From a virus: DNA of 48,491 bases. This document shows positions 40,770-47,548 of the stretch, one piece after another; the first letter of the stretch is position 1, and every line of letters begins with the position of its first letter. The stretch is taken from positions 1-48,491 of the IMG/VR virus record IMGVR_UViG_3300034027_000008. One strand, given 5' to 3'. The position numbers and the translations under genes are program-made. The notes below the pieces were generated by a model. That model was not told where the DNA came from. It searched no databases and was given only the letters and a program-made list of their open reading frames with translations.

Positions 40770-41636
40770 TTAGTAGCCATCTTCCGCGAATGACGTAGCC
40801 CTGAGATTGAGGTATGCGCTTGAGCTTTGATTGGCATGAACATGGAGATATTTGCTCGTTGTGCTTAATGACTTGTGTCCCAAGGTTTTTTGAACAATAT
40901 GAATTGGTGCGCCATTCTCCAAGGCATGGGTTGCGTTAGCGTGTCTCAGCCAATGTGCCGATATCTTATCCCACTGGCACAACCCTGCCTGCTTCGCCGC
41001 CTGCCGCAACAAGTATCGAATATCGGTTGTTCCCAGCTTTTTACCTCGACAACTTTGAAACACGAAGTCGTCTCGTCTCGCCCCTTCTCCCTTGAGTCTA
41101 AAAATTCGCTCCATCAGGTCTGACGGGATAGGAACCTCGCGAGTGTACTTGCCTTTTCCTGTCACAACCAACTTATCTACGTTTGCTGCTCGAATACAGT
41201 TTTGCCAGGTTAGCTCAGTCAGTTCAGATACCCTCAAGCCTGCAAAGTAAAGTGTCTCCACCAGAACGCGATCACGAACTCCCTGCGTTGCACCTATCAG
41301 TAGGTTCACTTCCTCTTGGGTCAGTATCCGCTCTGCAAGTTTATGCTCCTTGGAATATCTGCGGTGCTTTGCATCAAAAGGCGATCGCGTAACAGGGCAA
41401 CTGTCCAGCCTTACCATGTCGGAGAAGAATGATTTTAATATATTGACGTGTTTGTTCCGCGTCGTGTCTGCCACGTTCAACCTGTCAAGCCACCTAAAAA
41501 TATTCCCTAGCTTAATTTCCTCAAACTCTGTCCCAACTTCTCGGACAAATTGACTCAACGTGTTTCGATACGAAATAGCCGTTTTCACACTTTTGGTCGC
41601 CAACCAGTCCTCAACATAGTCCTCTATTTTGGTCAT
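40770..41636 (-). CDS. Tyrosine recombinase / integrase (XerC/D-like)
   Basis: 288 residues from the ATG at 41636, which has AGGGGTG upstream; an ATG at 41648 lies within the palindrome and is less favoured. The N-terminal SAM-like core-binding domain covers residues 1-85. The catalytic domain shows Arg135 in AGLRVSEL, Lys163 in GKGKYTREV, His228 and Arg231 in HWLRHANATH, His254 in LGHKS and nucleophile Tyr263 in TSKYLHV, so all catalytic residues are present. It would integrate the element or resolve dimers. There is no tRNA gene or obvious attachment core nearby. It is terminated by the hairpin at 40699. Confidence 0.92.
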   Translation of the reverse strand: MTKIEDYVEDWLATKSVKTAISYRNTLSQFVREVGTEFEEIKLGNIFRWLDRLNVADTTRNKHVNILKSFFSDMVRLDSCPVTRSPFDAKHRRYSKEHKLAERILTQEEVNLLIGATQGVRDRVLVETLYFAGLRVSELTELTWQNCIRAANVDKLVVTGKGKYTREVPIPSDLMERIFRLKGEGARRDDFVFQSCRGKKLGTTDIRYLLRQAAKQAGLCQWDKISAHWLRHANATHALENGAPIHIVQKTLGHKSLSTTSKYLHVHANQSSSAYLNLRATSFAEDGY

Positions 41637-41645
41637 TTCACCCCT

Positions 41646-41675
41646 CATACAATAGTAGATAGCTACTATTGTATG
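41646..41675. promoter_or_regulatory. 30-bp perfect palindrome over the integrase start region
   Basis: Arms of 13 bases, CATACAATAGTAG (41646-41658) and CTACTATTGTATG (41663-41675), surround a 4-base centre. The proximal arm contains the upstream ATG of the integrase. It could be an operator, a translation-controlling hairpin, or a recombinase-binding site. Confidence 0.7.
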
Positions 41676-41772
41676 GAATTAGGTGTTTTTGCAGGGATTT
41701 GTACACGATTAGTTGACATTTAGACTGCCCTCTACTCCGTTCTCTGTAGTGGCTCTTTTAATGAGTCGAAAG

Positions 41773-41791
41773 TGTAAACTTTTAGTTTACA
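41773..41791. repeat. 19-bp palindrome copy 8
   Basis: A perfect copy ending 23 bases upstream of the TATAAT box at 41815-41820, where a -35 element would lie. This is a plausible operator position. Confidence 0.9.
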
Positions 41792-41814
41792 GGTGTGTTT
41801 GTAAAGCGGCTTGC

Positions 41815-41820
41815 TATAAT
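41815..41820 (+). promoter_or_regulatory. -10 box of the gene at 41895
   Basis: A consensus TATAAT with no good -35 box; the -35 zone is next to palindrome copy 8. Downstream, a good GGAGGT precedes a short ATGGCTTGTTAG frame and a small hairpin (AGTGGT-TC-ACCACT at about 41874-41887), possibly a leader. Confidence 0.5.
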
Positions 41821-41894
41821 ACATCAAAACTACAAAACAGAAGACATGAACTCATTCGGAGGTATGGCTTGTTAGTGGTTCACCACTGATAGCC

Positions 41895-42119
41895 ATGCAA
41901 TCAAACAAATTCAAGCCATTAAAAAGATGTAGCTGTCGAGCTTGCCGACACTACTCTAAGCACAAGCAAGATGCGTATCGAGCATCAAGAAGACAGTTTC
42001 GGCATCGCGGAAACAGTGAACTAAAAGATACCCTCAAAGACAAATCAGTTGACGAGCTACTTTTTGAACGACTAGATGACCTGGTGCTTCCCTTCATCAG
42101 CTCCGATTACACAGACTAG
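41895..42119 (+). CDS. Small basic Cys-rich hypothetical protein
   Basis: 74 residues. The N-terminus KPLKRCSCRACRHYSKHKQD has a CxCxxC cluster with His/Tyr that could bind zinc; the C-terminus is acidic (LLFERLDDLVLPFISSDYTD). It is flanked by palindromes 8 and 9 and has its own promoter, so it is a one-gene unit. Function unknown. Confidence 0.65.
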   Translation: MQSNKFKPLKRCSCRACRHYSKHKQDAYRASRRQFRHRGNSELKDTLKDKSVDELLFERLDDLVLPFISSDYTD

Positions 42120-42154
42120 CGATCACGCACCATAACCCATCACACAAACCAATC

Positions 42155-42173
42155 TGTAAACTAAAAGTTTACA
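42155..42173. repeat. 19-bp palindrome copy 9
   Basis: A perfect copy in the spacer between the Cys-rich gene and the promoter at 42187. Confidence 0.9.
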
Positions 42174-42186
42174 GATTGCCTCAATC

Positions 42187-42233
42187 TTGACACTGTAGAC
42201 TAGTCGATTAAAATGTAGACTAGTGAATTAAAC
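42187..42233 (+). promoter_or_regulatory. Promoter with 20-bp tandem operator-like repeats
   Basis: TTGACA (42187-42192) and TAAAAT (42209-42214) are spaced by 16 bases. Two adjacent 20-base direct repeats beginning TGTAGACTAGT (42194-42213 and 42214-42233) overlap the promoter and the transcription start. The first contains the palindrome GACTAGTC. A repressor binding there would block the gene at 42240. Confidence 0.65.
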
Positions 42234-42239
42234 CAAGAT

Positions 42240-43511
42240 ATGGCAACAATTGCAAAACAGCAGCGGTGGCGCGATCGCAAGCGTAGTGGTGAATCTGTTC
42301 CTACCTGCGTGTGCGGGAAGAAGCTTCGACTCGAATCAAGGAATGGACTTTGTCGAACGTGCTGGCTCAAGACTCCAGAAGGGAAAGCCTACAATCAGCA
42401 CACAGTTGCTCTGAGCCTAGCTAAGTTTGACAAACCTCAGGAGGCAAAACACATTGCCTCAAAATACAGGGAGTTGGGCTTTGTCAATATCCGAGCGCTT
42501 GAAGAGTCTGATGAGCGAGGTGAACTTGAGGTTATCCAAGGGATTGGGTTTGCTCACTTTCATCATCGGCGAGACAAGCAAACAACCATTTACTCTCTAG
42601 CTGTCCTGCCCGAACACAAAAATCAGGGGTGGGGCAGGTTACTGTTCTATCGGGTATTGGCAAGCGCCATTGAGAACGGATGCGATCGCGTATTCCTCAA
42701 ATGCCCGGAAAGTCTAGACTCGAATCGCTTCTATGAACACATCGGAATGACTTGGGTAGGAGAGGAACCCGGCAATAAGCAGCCCTTGAATTGTTGGGAG
42801 TATCGTTTCAAGCTGCCTCTGTTATTCGTGTGTAACGGGGGCGGAACATCTGAATATGATCGCATAGCAAAAGTTGCTGGATGGCGACTGGGGATTCAAT
42901 CAACTAATAAGGAAGGGAAGCCAAGAAGAAACAAAGATGGGTGGCACATGGAAATGGTAGATAACGAGTGGGAGGATGGATATCGGCACCATCACCACTT
43001 AGAACTCATCAAGGCAAATAAGCCACTTATCGCCACCGTTCGAGATTTAACCTCGGTAGACCAGCTTCCTGAAGTGCTGAAGCAAGCTAGGGAAATCAGC
43101 CAGTATTGCGGTAGGGTCTTGATTGTTCCCAAGGTTAAAACTTGGCTACCCCAAGAGTTTTGGTTAGCCTTTAGTGTTCCAACTCCCCACGGCTCTACCT
43201 CAATAGAACCCGAATGGTTTGGCGATCGCCCCGTTCATTTACTGGGAGGTTCCCCAGACAAACAGGCTGAATATGCCAAGCTCATGAATGTTGTGAGCCT
43301 AGATGGGAAATATGCTATGCACGACAATGTTTCGGGTAAGGGTAAGTCTGCATGGCAGGGGTGTAACGGAGGCGTTAAAGTTGTGGATGGTTGCTACGAA
43401 TCATTCCGTGTGTCGCTTGAAAAGCAGAAACAGTACTGGTACGGTGACAGGCTTCAACCTTGGGCAGATGACCCGTTGTTTAAAGTTGGAGCGCCAAAAT
43501 CTGTAAACTAA
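42240..43511 (+). CDS. Zn-ribbon + GNAT acetyltransferase + TIM-barrel-like domain fusion
   Basis: 423 residues. Residues 23-41 (CVCGKKLRLESRNGLCRTC) have Cys23, 25, 38 and 41 as in a zinc ribbon. Residues about 75-195 are a GNAT acetyltransferase: YSLAVLPEHKNQGWGRLLFYRVL with the acetyl-CoA pyrophosphate loop near 128-133, and NRFYEHIGM. Residues about 195-420 (LLFVCNGGGTSEYDRIAKVAGW, EMVDNEWEDGY, GRVLIVPKV, RPVHLLGGSPDKQ, VVSLDGKYAM) have the order of strands of a TIM-barrel-like phage domain that may be distantly related to base transglycosylases. I do not know its reaction. The stop codon lies within palindrome copy 10. Confidence 0.65.
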   Translation: MATIAKQQRWRDRKRSGESVPTCVCGKKLRLESRNGLCRTCWLKTPEGKAYNQHTVALSLAKFDKPQEAKHIASKYRELGFVNIRALEESDERGELEVIQGIGFAHFHHRRDKQTTIYSLAVLPEHKNQGWGRLLFYRVLASAIENGCDRVFLKCPESLDSNRFYEHIGMTWVGEEPGNKQPLNCWEYRFKLPLLFVCNGGGTSEYDRIAKVAGWRLGIQSTNKEGKPRRNKDGWHMEMVDNEWEDGYRHHHHLELIKANKPLIATVRDLTSVDQLPEVLKQAREISQYCGRVLIVPKVKTWLPQEFWLAFSVPTPHGSTSIEPEWFGDRPVHLLGGSPDKQAEYAKLMNVVSLDGKYAMHDNVSGKGKSAWQGCNGGVKVVDGCYESFRVSLEKQKQYWYGDRLQPWADDPLFKVGAPKSVN

Positions 43512-43520
43512 AAGTTTACG
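43502..43520. repeat. 19-bp palindrome copy 10 (contains a stop codon)
   Basis: TGTAAACTAAAAGTTTACG, one mismatch at the last base. It encodes the last codons (Val-Asn) and the TAA of the GNAT fusion gene. Confidence 0.85.
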
Positions 43521-43545
43521 TTTTGATTAAAGCGATCGCGTCCGC

Positions 43546-43767
43546 CTAAAAATCGCCATAGCTATCCGAGTTGACATTGCAGTCACAATTGGCGCAGCTC
43601 TCCTCGTTTTTCACATGACCCATCACCAGCTTCCAGCATCCTGCCAGTCCATTTAGAGCTTCTGGGTAATGGCACCAGCTTGGCTGCTGATACCACCGCA
43701 TGACAGCTTTTCCAGGAGCTTTTCCGGCTATTTCGTAGGGTTGTTCATGAAAGTAGGGCTGGGTCAT
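43546..43767 (-). CDS. Small hypothetical protein, 73 residues
   Basis: MTQPYFHEQPYEIAGKAPGK to CNVNSDSYGDF, with Cys residues in SCANCDCN near the C-terminus. Not recognised. It starts 12 bases beyond palindrome copy 11 and ends convergently with the GNAT fusion gene. Confidence 0.55.
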   Translation of the reverse strand: MTQPYFHEQPYEIAGKAPGKAVMRWYQQPSWCHYPEALNGLAGCWKLVMGHVKNEESCANCDCNVNSDSYGDF

Positions 43768-43779
43768 AAAAACTAGACT

Positions 43780-43798
43780 TGTAAACTTAAAGTTTACA
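43780..43798. repeat. 19-bp palindrome copy 11 (contains a stop codon)
   Basis: TGTAAACTTAAAGTTTACA: perfect arms, a different centre (TAA). On the minus strand it supplies the TAA of the gene at 43794-44072. Confidence 0.85.
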
Positions 43799-44072
43799 GA
43801 TGAGATTCCAAGTTTTGGCGATAGGTCTGGACACTGTCATTCCATTTGTGAGCATCAGCTAGTCTGCGTGATAGCGAAGCGCTGCTGCGAAGCGCAGATC
43901 GCGCTTTAGCTGGCTGAAGTTTCACACTCCCATTTGCCTGAATTCGTCCAAGCTGCTGGCACAGTTCACATTGCTGCCAGCTACTCAAATTAAGGGAATC
44001 CCAAATTTCTAAAAACCTTCCACTCTTAGGAGGTTGGAGATAGAGCGGTTGCCAGTGGTGGGTGCAGTTCAT
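43794..44072 (-). CDS. Small hypothetical protein with possible metal-binding Cys/His
   Basis: 92 residues (MNCTHHWQPLYLQPPKSGRF at the start). Cys/His pairs (NCTHHW and QQCELCQ) could form a zinc site. The rest is Ser/Arg-rich helix. No family recognised. Terminates within palindrome copy 11. Confidence 0.55.
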   Translation of the reverse strand: MNCTHHWQPLYLQPPKSGRFLEIWDSLNLSSWQQCELCQQLGRIQANGSVKLQPAKARSALRSSASLSRRLADAHKWNDSVQTYRQNLESHL

Positions 44073-44120
44073 TACGCGATCAGACTTTCTTCAATTTTGT
44101 ACACAAATAGTTTATAAACA

Positions 44121-44149
44121 AAAACCCCTGCCGTGTTTGCAAGGGTTTT
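44121..44149. terminator. Intrinsic-terminator hairpin behind the gene at 44181
   Basis: AAAACCCCTGC and GCAAGGGTTTT pair with one mismatch around a 7-base loop, with A and T runs outside, so it can act on both strands. It lies about 30 bases beyond the minus-strand stop at 44181. Confidence 0.65.
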
Positions 44150-44180
44150 GTGGTTACATTGCATCGGAGAAGTTACACGC

Positions 44181-44924
44181 CTAGCCCCAGTTCATTGCCT
44201 TCATTAGCTCTGTCTTTTCCAGGGGTTGAAGTACTTCTGTAATTTCCTGTTCCGAGAACAAGCTGTTTGCTGGAAACTTATGCCCCGTTAAATAATGCAA
44301 CCTGAACGTCCAGAATCCTGGTTCTTCAGTGATGCAGCGCTCAACGCCTAAAATGATACCCGTTCCGCTAACAGCATTCTTGAACAAGCAACCTGCCTTT
44401 GAGTGCCAACGAACGTGCATCCCTACTTTATAAGGCGGCTCATCCCAGCTAATAGGCAAAGGTGTTGTATTGGCAAAATAGAATTCAGGTAGTTGTCCAT
44501 TATTCTCTTTCAAACAACGCATCACAACGTTAACGAGGAGTTGCTGCTCTAGCCTGTAATCCCGAATCTTCTCGTAATCTGCCGCTTGAGCATCGCCTAA
44601 GCGAATTGTGATATCATCTTCTGGGATTTCCTCAGACCCATCGAAATCGTCGCGAGTCCCAACTTCATAGATTTTGTACATGAATCCGGGGTGATACCAT
44701 TCGCCTGTCCAGTGGTTAAACAGGGATGACATTACAGGTTCCGCATCGTCCCAACGAATTCCGCAAATGCGCCCTGTTGCTTGGTCTTCTCCGTATTTAA
44801 CCCATTGTCCGATCGCATAGTTTGAGACTCTTAATCCGTCCTCAGTCATTACCGCCATGTACCCTTTTGGGACAGTGCAGGGCTGTACATTTGTACCTGT
44901 GGGACAGTCTAACAGTTGTGTCAT
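44181..44924 (-). CDS. Hypothetical protein, 247 residues
   Basis: Starts MTQLLDCPTGTNVQPCTVPK with GGAG upstream. Two stretches (IGQWVKYGEDQATGRICGIRW and GMHVRWHSKAGCLF...GTGIILGVE) have similar V-x-W-x-G spacing and may be a duplicated small beta-barrel (SH3-like) unit that reads a ligand; an acidic helix separates them. Family not recognised. It lies between a terminator hairpin and a long inverted repeat. Confidence 0.6.
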   Translation of the reverse strand: MTQLLDCPTGTNVQPCTVPKGYMAVMTEDGLRVSNYAIGQWVKYGEDQATGRICGIRWDDAEPVMSSLFNHWTGEWYHPGFMYKIYEVGTRDDFDGSEEIPEDDITIRLGDAQAADYEKIRDYRLEQQLLVNVVMRCLKENNGQLPEFYFANTTPLPISWDEPPYKVGMHVRWHSKAGCLFKNAVSGTGIILGVERCITEEPGFWTFRLHYLTGHKFPANSLFSEQEITEVLQPLEKTELMKAMNWG

Positions 44925-44967
44925 AGTAAATCAGCTCCAGAAGTAGTGTTTTGGAGTTAGATGCCAC

Positions 44968-45022
44968 GAGGTATCGGGCAGTTGCGTTTGCGTGTAAGGT
45001 AGCGCAACTGCCTTAGTACCTC
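44968..45022. repeat. Long inverted repeat upstream of the TnpB element
   Basis: GGCAGTTGCG (44977-44986) and CGCAACTGCC (45003-45012) form a perfect 10-bp stem around a 16-base loop, flanked by a second pair GAGGTA and TACCTC. It could be the hairpin of an IS200/IS605-type left end, or the 5'-leader of the minus-strand gene at 44924. The spacer 44925-45165 otherwise holds only AT-rich sequence with a possible TACAAT box near 45118. Confidence 0.6.
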
Positions 45023-45165
45023 AGATAGCCTGTTTTTACTCTATATTAAATCCGCAGATAGTGGATATATTTTTCTTGCGAATTTTTCGCCGACTTATCC
45101 TTGGTATGGTCACTGCGGTACAATCGATCTAGAATCATTACACTAGATGCGGATAAAACAAAAAT

Positions 45166-45765
45166 ATGGCTAAAAAAAATCCTTCCAGTGACCCTGATGC
45201 GCTGCGAAAGTGGCTAGAGTCACATAAAAACGATGACAAGGTAGAGGTCGATGGCATTTTGGTTCCACTCGTTGCGGACACTTCTATCGAGCTGTCCGGA
45301 CACGTTCACCAAGATGATTACAACAACGCTTTAAAATACGCTGCCCCTTGGGGATGCAAGAAAACCGGAATTGGGTGCTACGGCATACTATTACTTGCTC
45401 TCAATCCATCCTTAAACGTCGTTTCTCCTCAGAACACGAAGTCATACGCTGTGGGGGACGAGGATTCAAGACTATTCCGCTGCTCTGTACCGACAGGCAC
45501 ATTAGACATTCTGCGGAATTTCAACAAGCAGTACAAACTAAGTCGCTCTCAATTGGCAACGCTCGTTCTCAGGAGCTTTGCCACTAACGAGCGCATTCAG
45601 CAGATTTACGCTGACTGGCTAAAGAAGTGGTGCGAAATAACAGGACTGTCATCTGACGAAGTTGAGGCGATCGTGTTTAGTTTCTATCGGATAGACGGCA
45701 CAGTTAAGCGCTACAACCTCGCCAAGGCAGGCGATCCGGAAGCTGGTGCAGAAAAGTTAAGCTAA
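45166..45765 (+). CDS. TnpB-associated protein with ribbon-helix-helix-like segment
   Basis: 199 residues. Residues about 110-155 (RCSVPTGTLDILRNFNKQYKLSRSQLATLVLRSFA) have the strand-helix-helix pattern of an RHH DNA-binding unit; the rest is unassigned (VDGILVPLVADTSIELSG, YGILLLALNPSLNVV). It is 11 bases upstream of tnpB and probably cotranscribed. I do not know its function: a regulator or accessory of the TnpB nuclease is possible. No TnpA transposase is present. Confidence 0.6.
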   Translation: MAKKNPSSDPDALRKWLESHKNDDKVEVDGILVPLVADTSIELSGHVHQDDYNNALKYAAPWGCKKTGIGCYGILLLALNPSLNVVSPQNTKSYAVGDEDSRLFRCSVPTGTLDILRNFNKQYKLSRSQLATLVLRSFATNERIQQIYADWLKKWCEITGLSSDEVEAIVFSFYRIDGTVKRYNLAKAGDPEAGAEKLS

Positions 45766-45776
45766 GAGTTACTAAG

Positions 45777-47252
45777 ATGATTTTGAGCTATGTCTACAAA
45801 CTACGTCCTTCTGGCAGTCAATCTGCCACGATGGAGGCATGGCTCAATATGCTGCGAAGTCACTACAATTGGTGCTTGGCTGACCGAATTGAAACCTACC
45901 ACGCTCAGTTCATTCAAGGCGCGTATTGCAAGTTAAGAACCAAGGCTGAAGCTTCTCCTTTAACCTGTTGCATTGTAAAAAGCGGTGCAACAGGGAACCC
46001 TTGGCAGGATAGCGGGAAAAAGCGAAATGCTGGCACTATCCAAGACGCTGGATTGGTTGAACTTAAAGCAGCTCGTCCTTGGTACAAATCAATCGATTCG
46101 GACGTGTTGCAGCGTAACATTGCTCGGCTGAATACTGCTTACAAAAACTTCTTTGATGGGCGAGGATTTCCAGCATTTAAAAACCGCAGCAACTTTCGAT
46201 CATTTGAGTACAAGCCCGGACGGGTAAAGATTGAGAGGAACAAGGTGTATCTACCAAAAGTTGGGTGGATGCGCTTTTTCAATTCTCGTCCCATACCTAA
46301 TGGGTTTGCTATCAGAAGTGTAACTATCCGAAAGAAAACTGACGGGTGGTTCATGTCTGTACGCCTAGAAGACAGCTCCATCCCAGAACTATCAGTTCTG
46401 CCTACATCGGATATCAAGACGGCTGTAGGCTTGGACATGGGGATAACAAAGCTGGTGCATTGCTCCGATGGTAGCGACATTAGTAATCCTAGATTTGGCA
46501 CCAACAAGAAGACTCGTCGGCTCCTCAAGATTCGGCAGCGTCGATTGAGTCGTACCAAGAAGGGTGGTCAGAATCGTAAGAAGTTAGTTGCACAAGTAGC
46601 TGCCTTGCACAACAAAACTGTCAACCGCAGAAGCGCTTATCAATGGCAAGTTGCCAACAAACTAGTCAAGAAAGCGGATGCTGTTGTGGTGGAAAACCTC
46701 AACATCCAAGGCATGGTGAAGCGGTGCAAGCCCAAAAGGGACGAAAGCACCGGGCGTTTTTTACCCAACGGTCAAGCGGCTAAACGTGGCTTAAATCGTT
46801 CTATCTTAGATGCCTCGTGGGGAGAGCTAATCTCCAAGATTGAGTACGTGGCTGCAAAGTCAGGAAAAATCTTGCTCAAAGTTGACCCACGGCACACCTC
46901 TCAGACGTGTAGCGCTTGTGGCTTTGTCGATAAAGCTAGTCGAGACAGAGAGAAGTTTATTTGCACTGAGTGCGGACACTTCGATCATGCTGACAAGCAG
47001 GCTGCACGCAATATCAAACAGAAAGCCGTCTTAGAGTATGGCTTGACTTTGATTAAGGTACGCCGGGACTCGGCGGAACCCAGACAGTTAACGCTGTTTG
47101 AGACGCCCAGCGCTGAATTAACACCGCCTAAAAGGAGACATCCCCGCGCCCACAAGGGCAAACGCGGGGAGCCTGGGAACCTGAAAGTACAGTTAGACTT
47201 GTTCTCTCAGGATATATGGAATGTGAGTTCTATAGAATCTCCTGATTTCTAA
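45777..47252 (+). CDS. tnpB: TnpB-type RNA-guided nuclease (IS200/IS605 OrfB family)
   Basis: 491 residues. RuvC-type catalytic residues are all visible: Asp220 in VGLDMGITKL, Glu306 in VVVENLNIQGM and the third Asp at about 406 in FDHADKQAARN. The zinc ribbon CSACG (378-382) and CTECG (396-400) lies between the last two. The N-terminal wedge/REC part precedes. It carries a longer C-terminal tail than many TnpB proteins (QLTLFETPSAELTPPKRRHPRAHKGKRG), overlapping the predicted guide RNA. TnpB nucleases cut DNA guided by an omega RNA and help retain the element. The nuclease is predicted active. Confidence 0.92.
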   Translation: MILSYVYKLRPSGSQSATMEAWLNMLRSHYNWCLADRIETYHAQFIQGAYCKLRTKAEASPLTCCIVKSGATGNPWQDSGKKRNAGTIQDAGLVELKAARPWYKSIDSDVLQRNIARLNTAYKNFFDGRGFPAFKNRSNFRSFEYKPGRVKIERNKVYLPKVGWMRFFNSRPIPNGFAIRSVTIRKKTDGWFMSVRLEDSSIPELSVLPTSDIKTAVGLDMGITKLVHCSDGSDISNPRFGTNKKTRRLLKIRQRRLSRTKKGGQNRKKLVAQVAALHNKTVNRRSAYQWQVANKLVKKADAVVVENLNIQGMVKRCKPKRDESTGRFLPNGQAAKRGLNRSILDASWGELISKIEYVAAKSGKILLKVDPRHTSQTCSACGFVDKASRDREKFICTECGHFDHADKQAARNIKQKAVLEYGLTLIKVRRDSAEPRQLTLFETPSAELTPPKRRHPRAHKGKRGEPGNLKVQLDLFSQDIWNVSSIESPDF

Positions 47253-47267
47253 TCAAGAGAGTGTCAA
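47060..47267 (+). ncRNA. Candidate omega RNA overlapping the tnpB 3' end
   Basis: Several hairpins stack here: CGCCG-GGACT-CGGCG (47061-47075), CAGACAG paired with CTGTTTG (47081-47100), and CCCCGCG paired with CGCGGGG (47142-47148 and 47163-47169) enclosing CCC-ACAA-GGG, itself framed by CCCAG and CTGGG. This is the location and style of IS605 omega RNAs. The right end of the element is tentatively put just after GTGTCAA at 47261-47267. Confidence 0.6.
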
Positions 47268-47451
47268 GGTATATGAGATCGTAACCAGCATCGGTAGGGC
47301 TTCTAACCCCAAGACCACTCCAGTGTTTTGGGAAAATGGCAAGTCCTTCAATATCTTTGGCGACCTTTGCTGGGATGGTTTCGAGTCACCAGATACTGCA
47401 TTTGCGGATATTGGTGCGCGATCGCCCTTCCCTAAATCTGTAAACTTTTAG
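47268..47451 (+). pseudogene. 3' fragment of a gene interrupted at the TnpB right end
   Basis: Frame 1 is open from 47236 to the TAG at 47449-47451 and reads coding-like (VYEIVTSIGRASNPKTTPVF, NIFGDLCWDGFESPDTAFAD), yet has no start codon, and its upstream part would run into the tnpB tail. The stop lies in a 19-bp palindrome. I read it as the remainder of a gene split or truncated by the TnpB element. The 5' part was not found at the left side. Confidence 0.6.
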
Positions 47452-47457
47452 TGTACA
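47439..47457. repeat. 19-bp palindrome copy 12 (contains the stop of the fragment)
   Basis: TGTAAACTTTTAGTGTACA, one mismatch in the second arm. The TAG of the gene fragment is at its centre. Confidence 0.8.
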
Positions 47458-47548
47458 AACGCGATCTCAGTAAGATAAACACAACAAATTTTGACAGGGT
47501 TGCTTTACCTTTGGGTAAAGCAAGTTACAACGCGATCGCGTCCTTATT

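Noticed and set aside
41646-41675. dif or Xer recombination site
   Set aside because: The centre is 4 bases rather than about 6 and the arms do not resemble Xer-binding half-sites.
45777-47252. Cas12-type effector or CRISPR-associated transposon
   Set aside because: Size, zinc-ribbon layout and lack of tns or cas genes or a repeat array fit TnpB, not Cas12k.
3650-47457. CRISPR array made from the 19-bp repeat
   Set aside because: Spacing ranges from about 100 bases to 15 kb, with genes between copies; no cas genes are nearby.
3650-47457. 19-bp palindromes as ordinary intrinsic terminators
   Set aside because: Stems are AT-rich with a three-base loop and no following T-run. Copy 2 lies beside a genuine terminator, which would be redundant, and copies 8 and 9 lie upstream of promoters.
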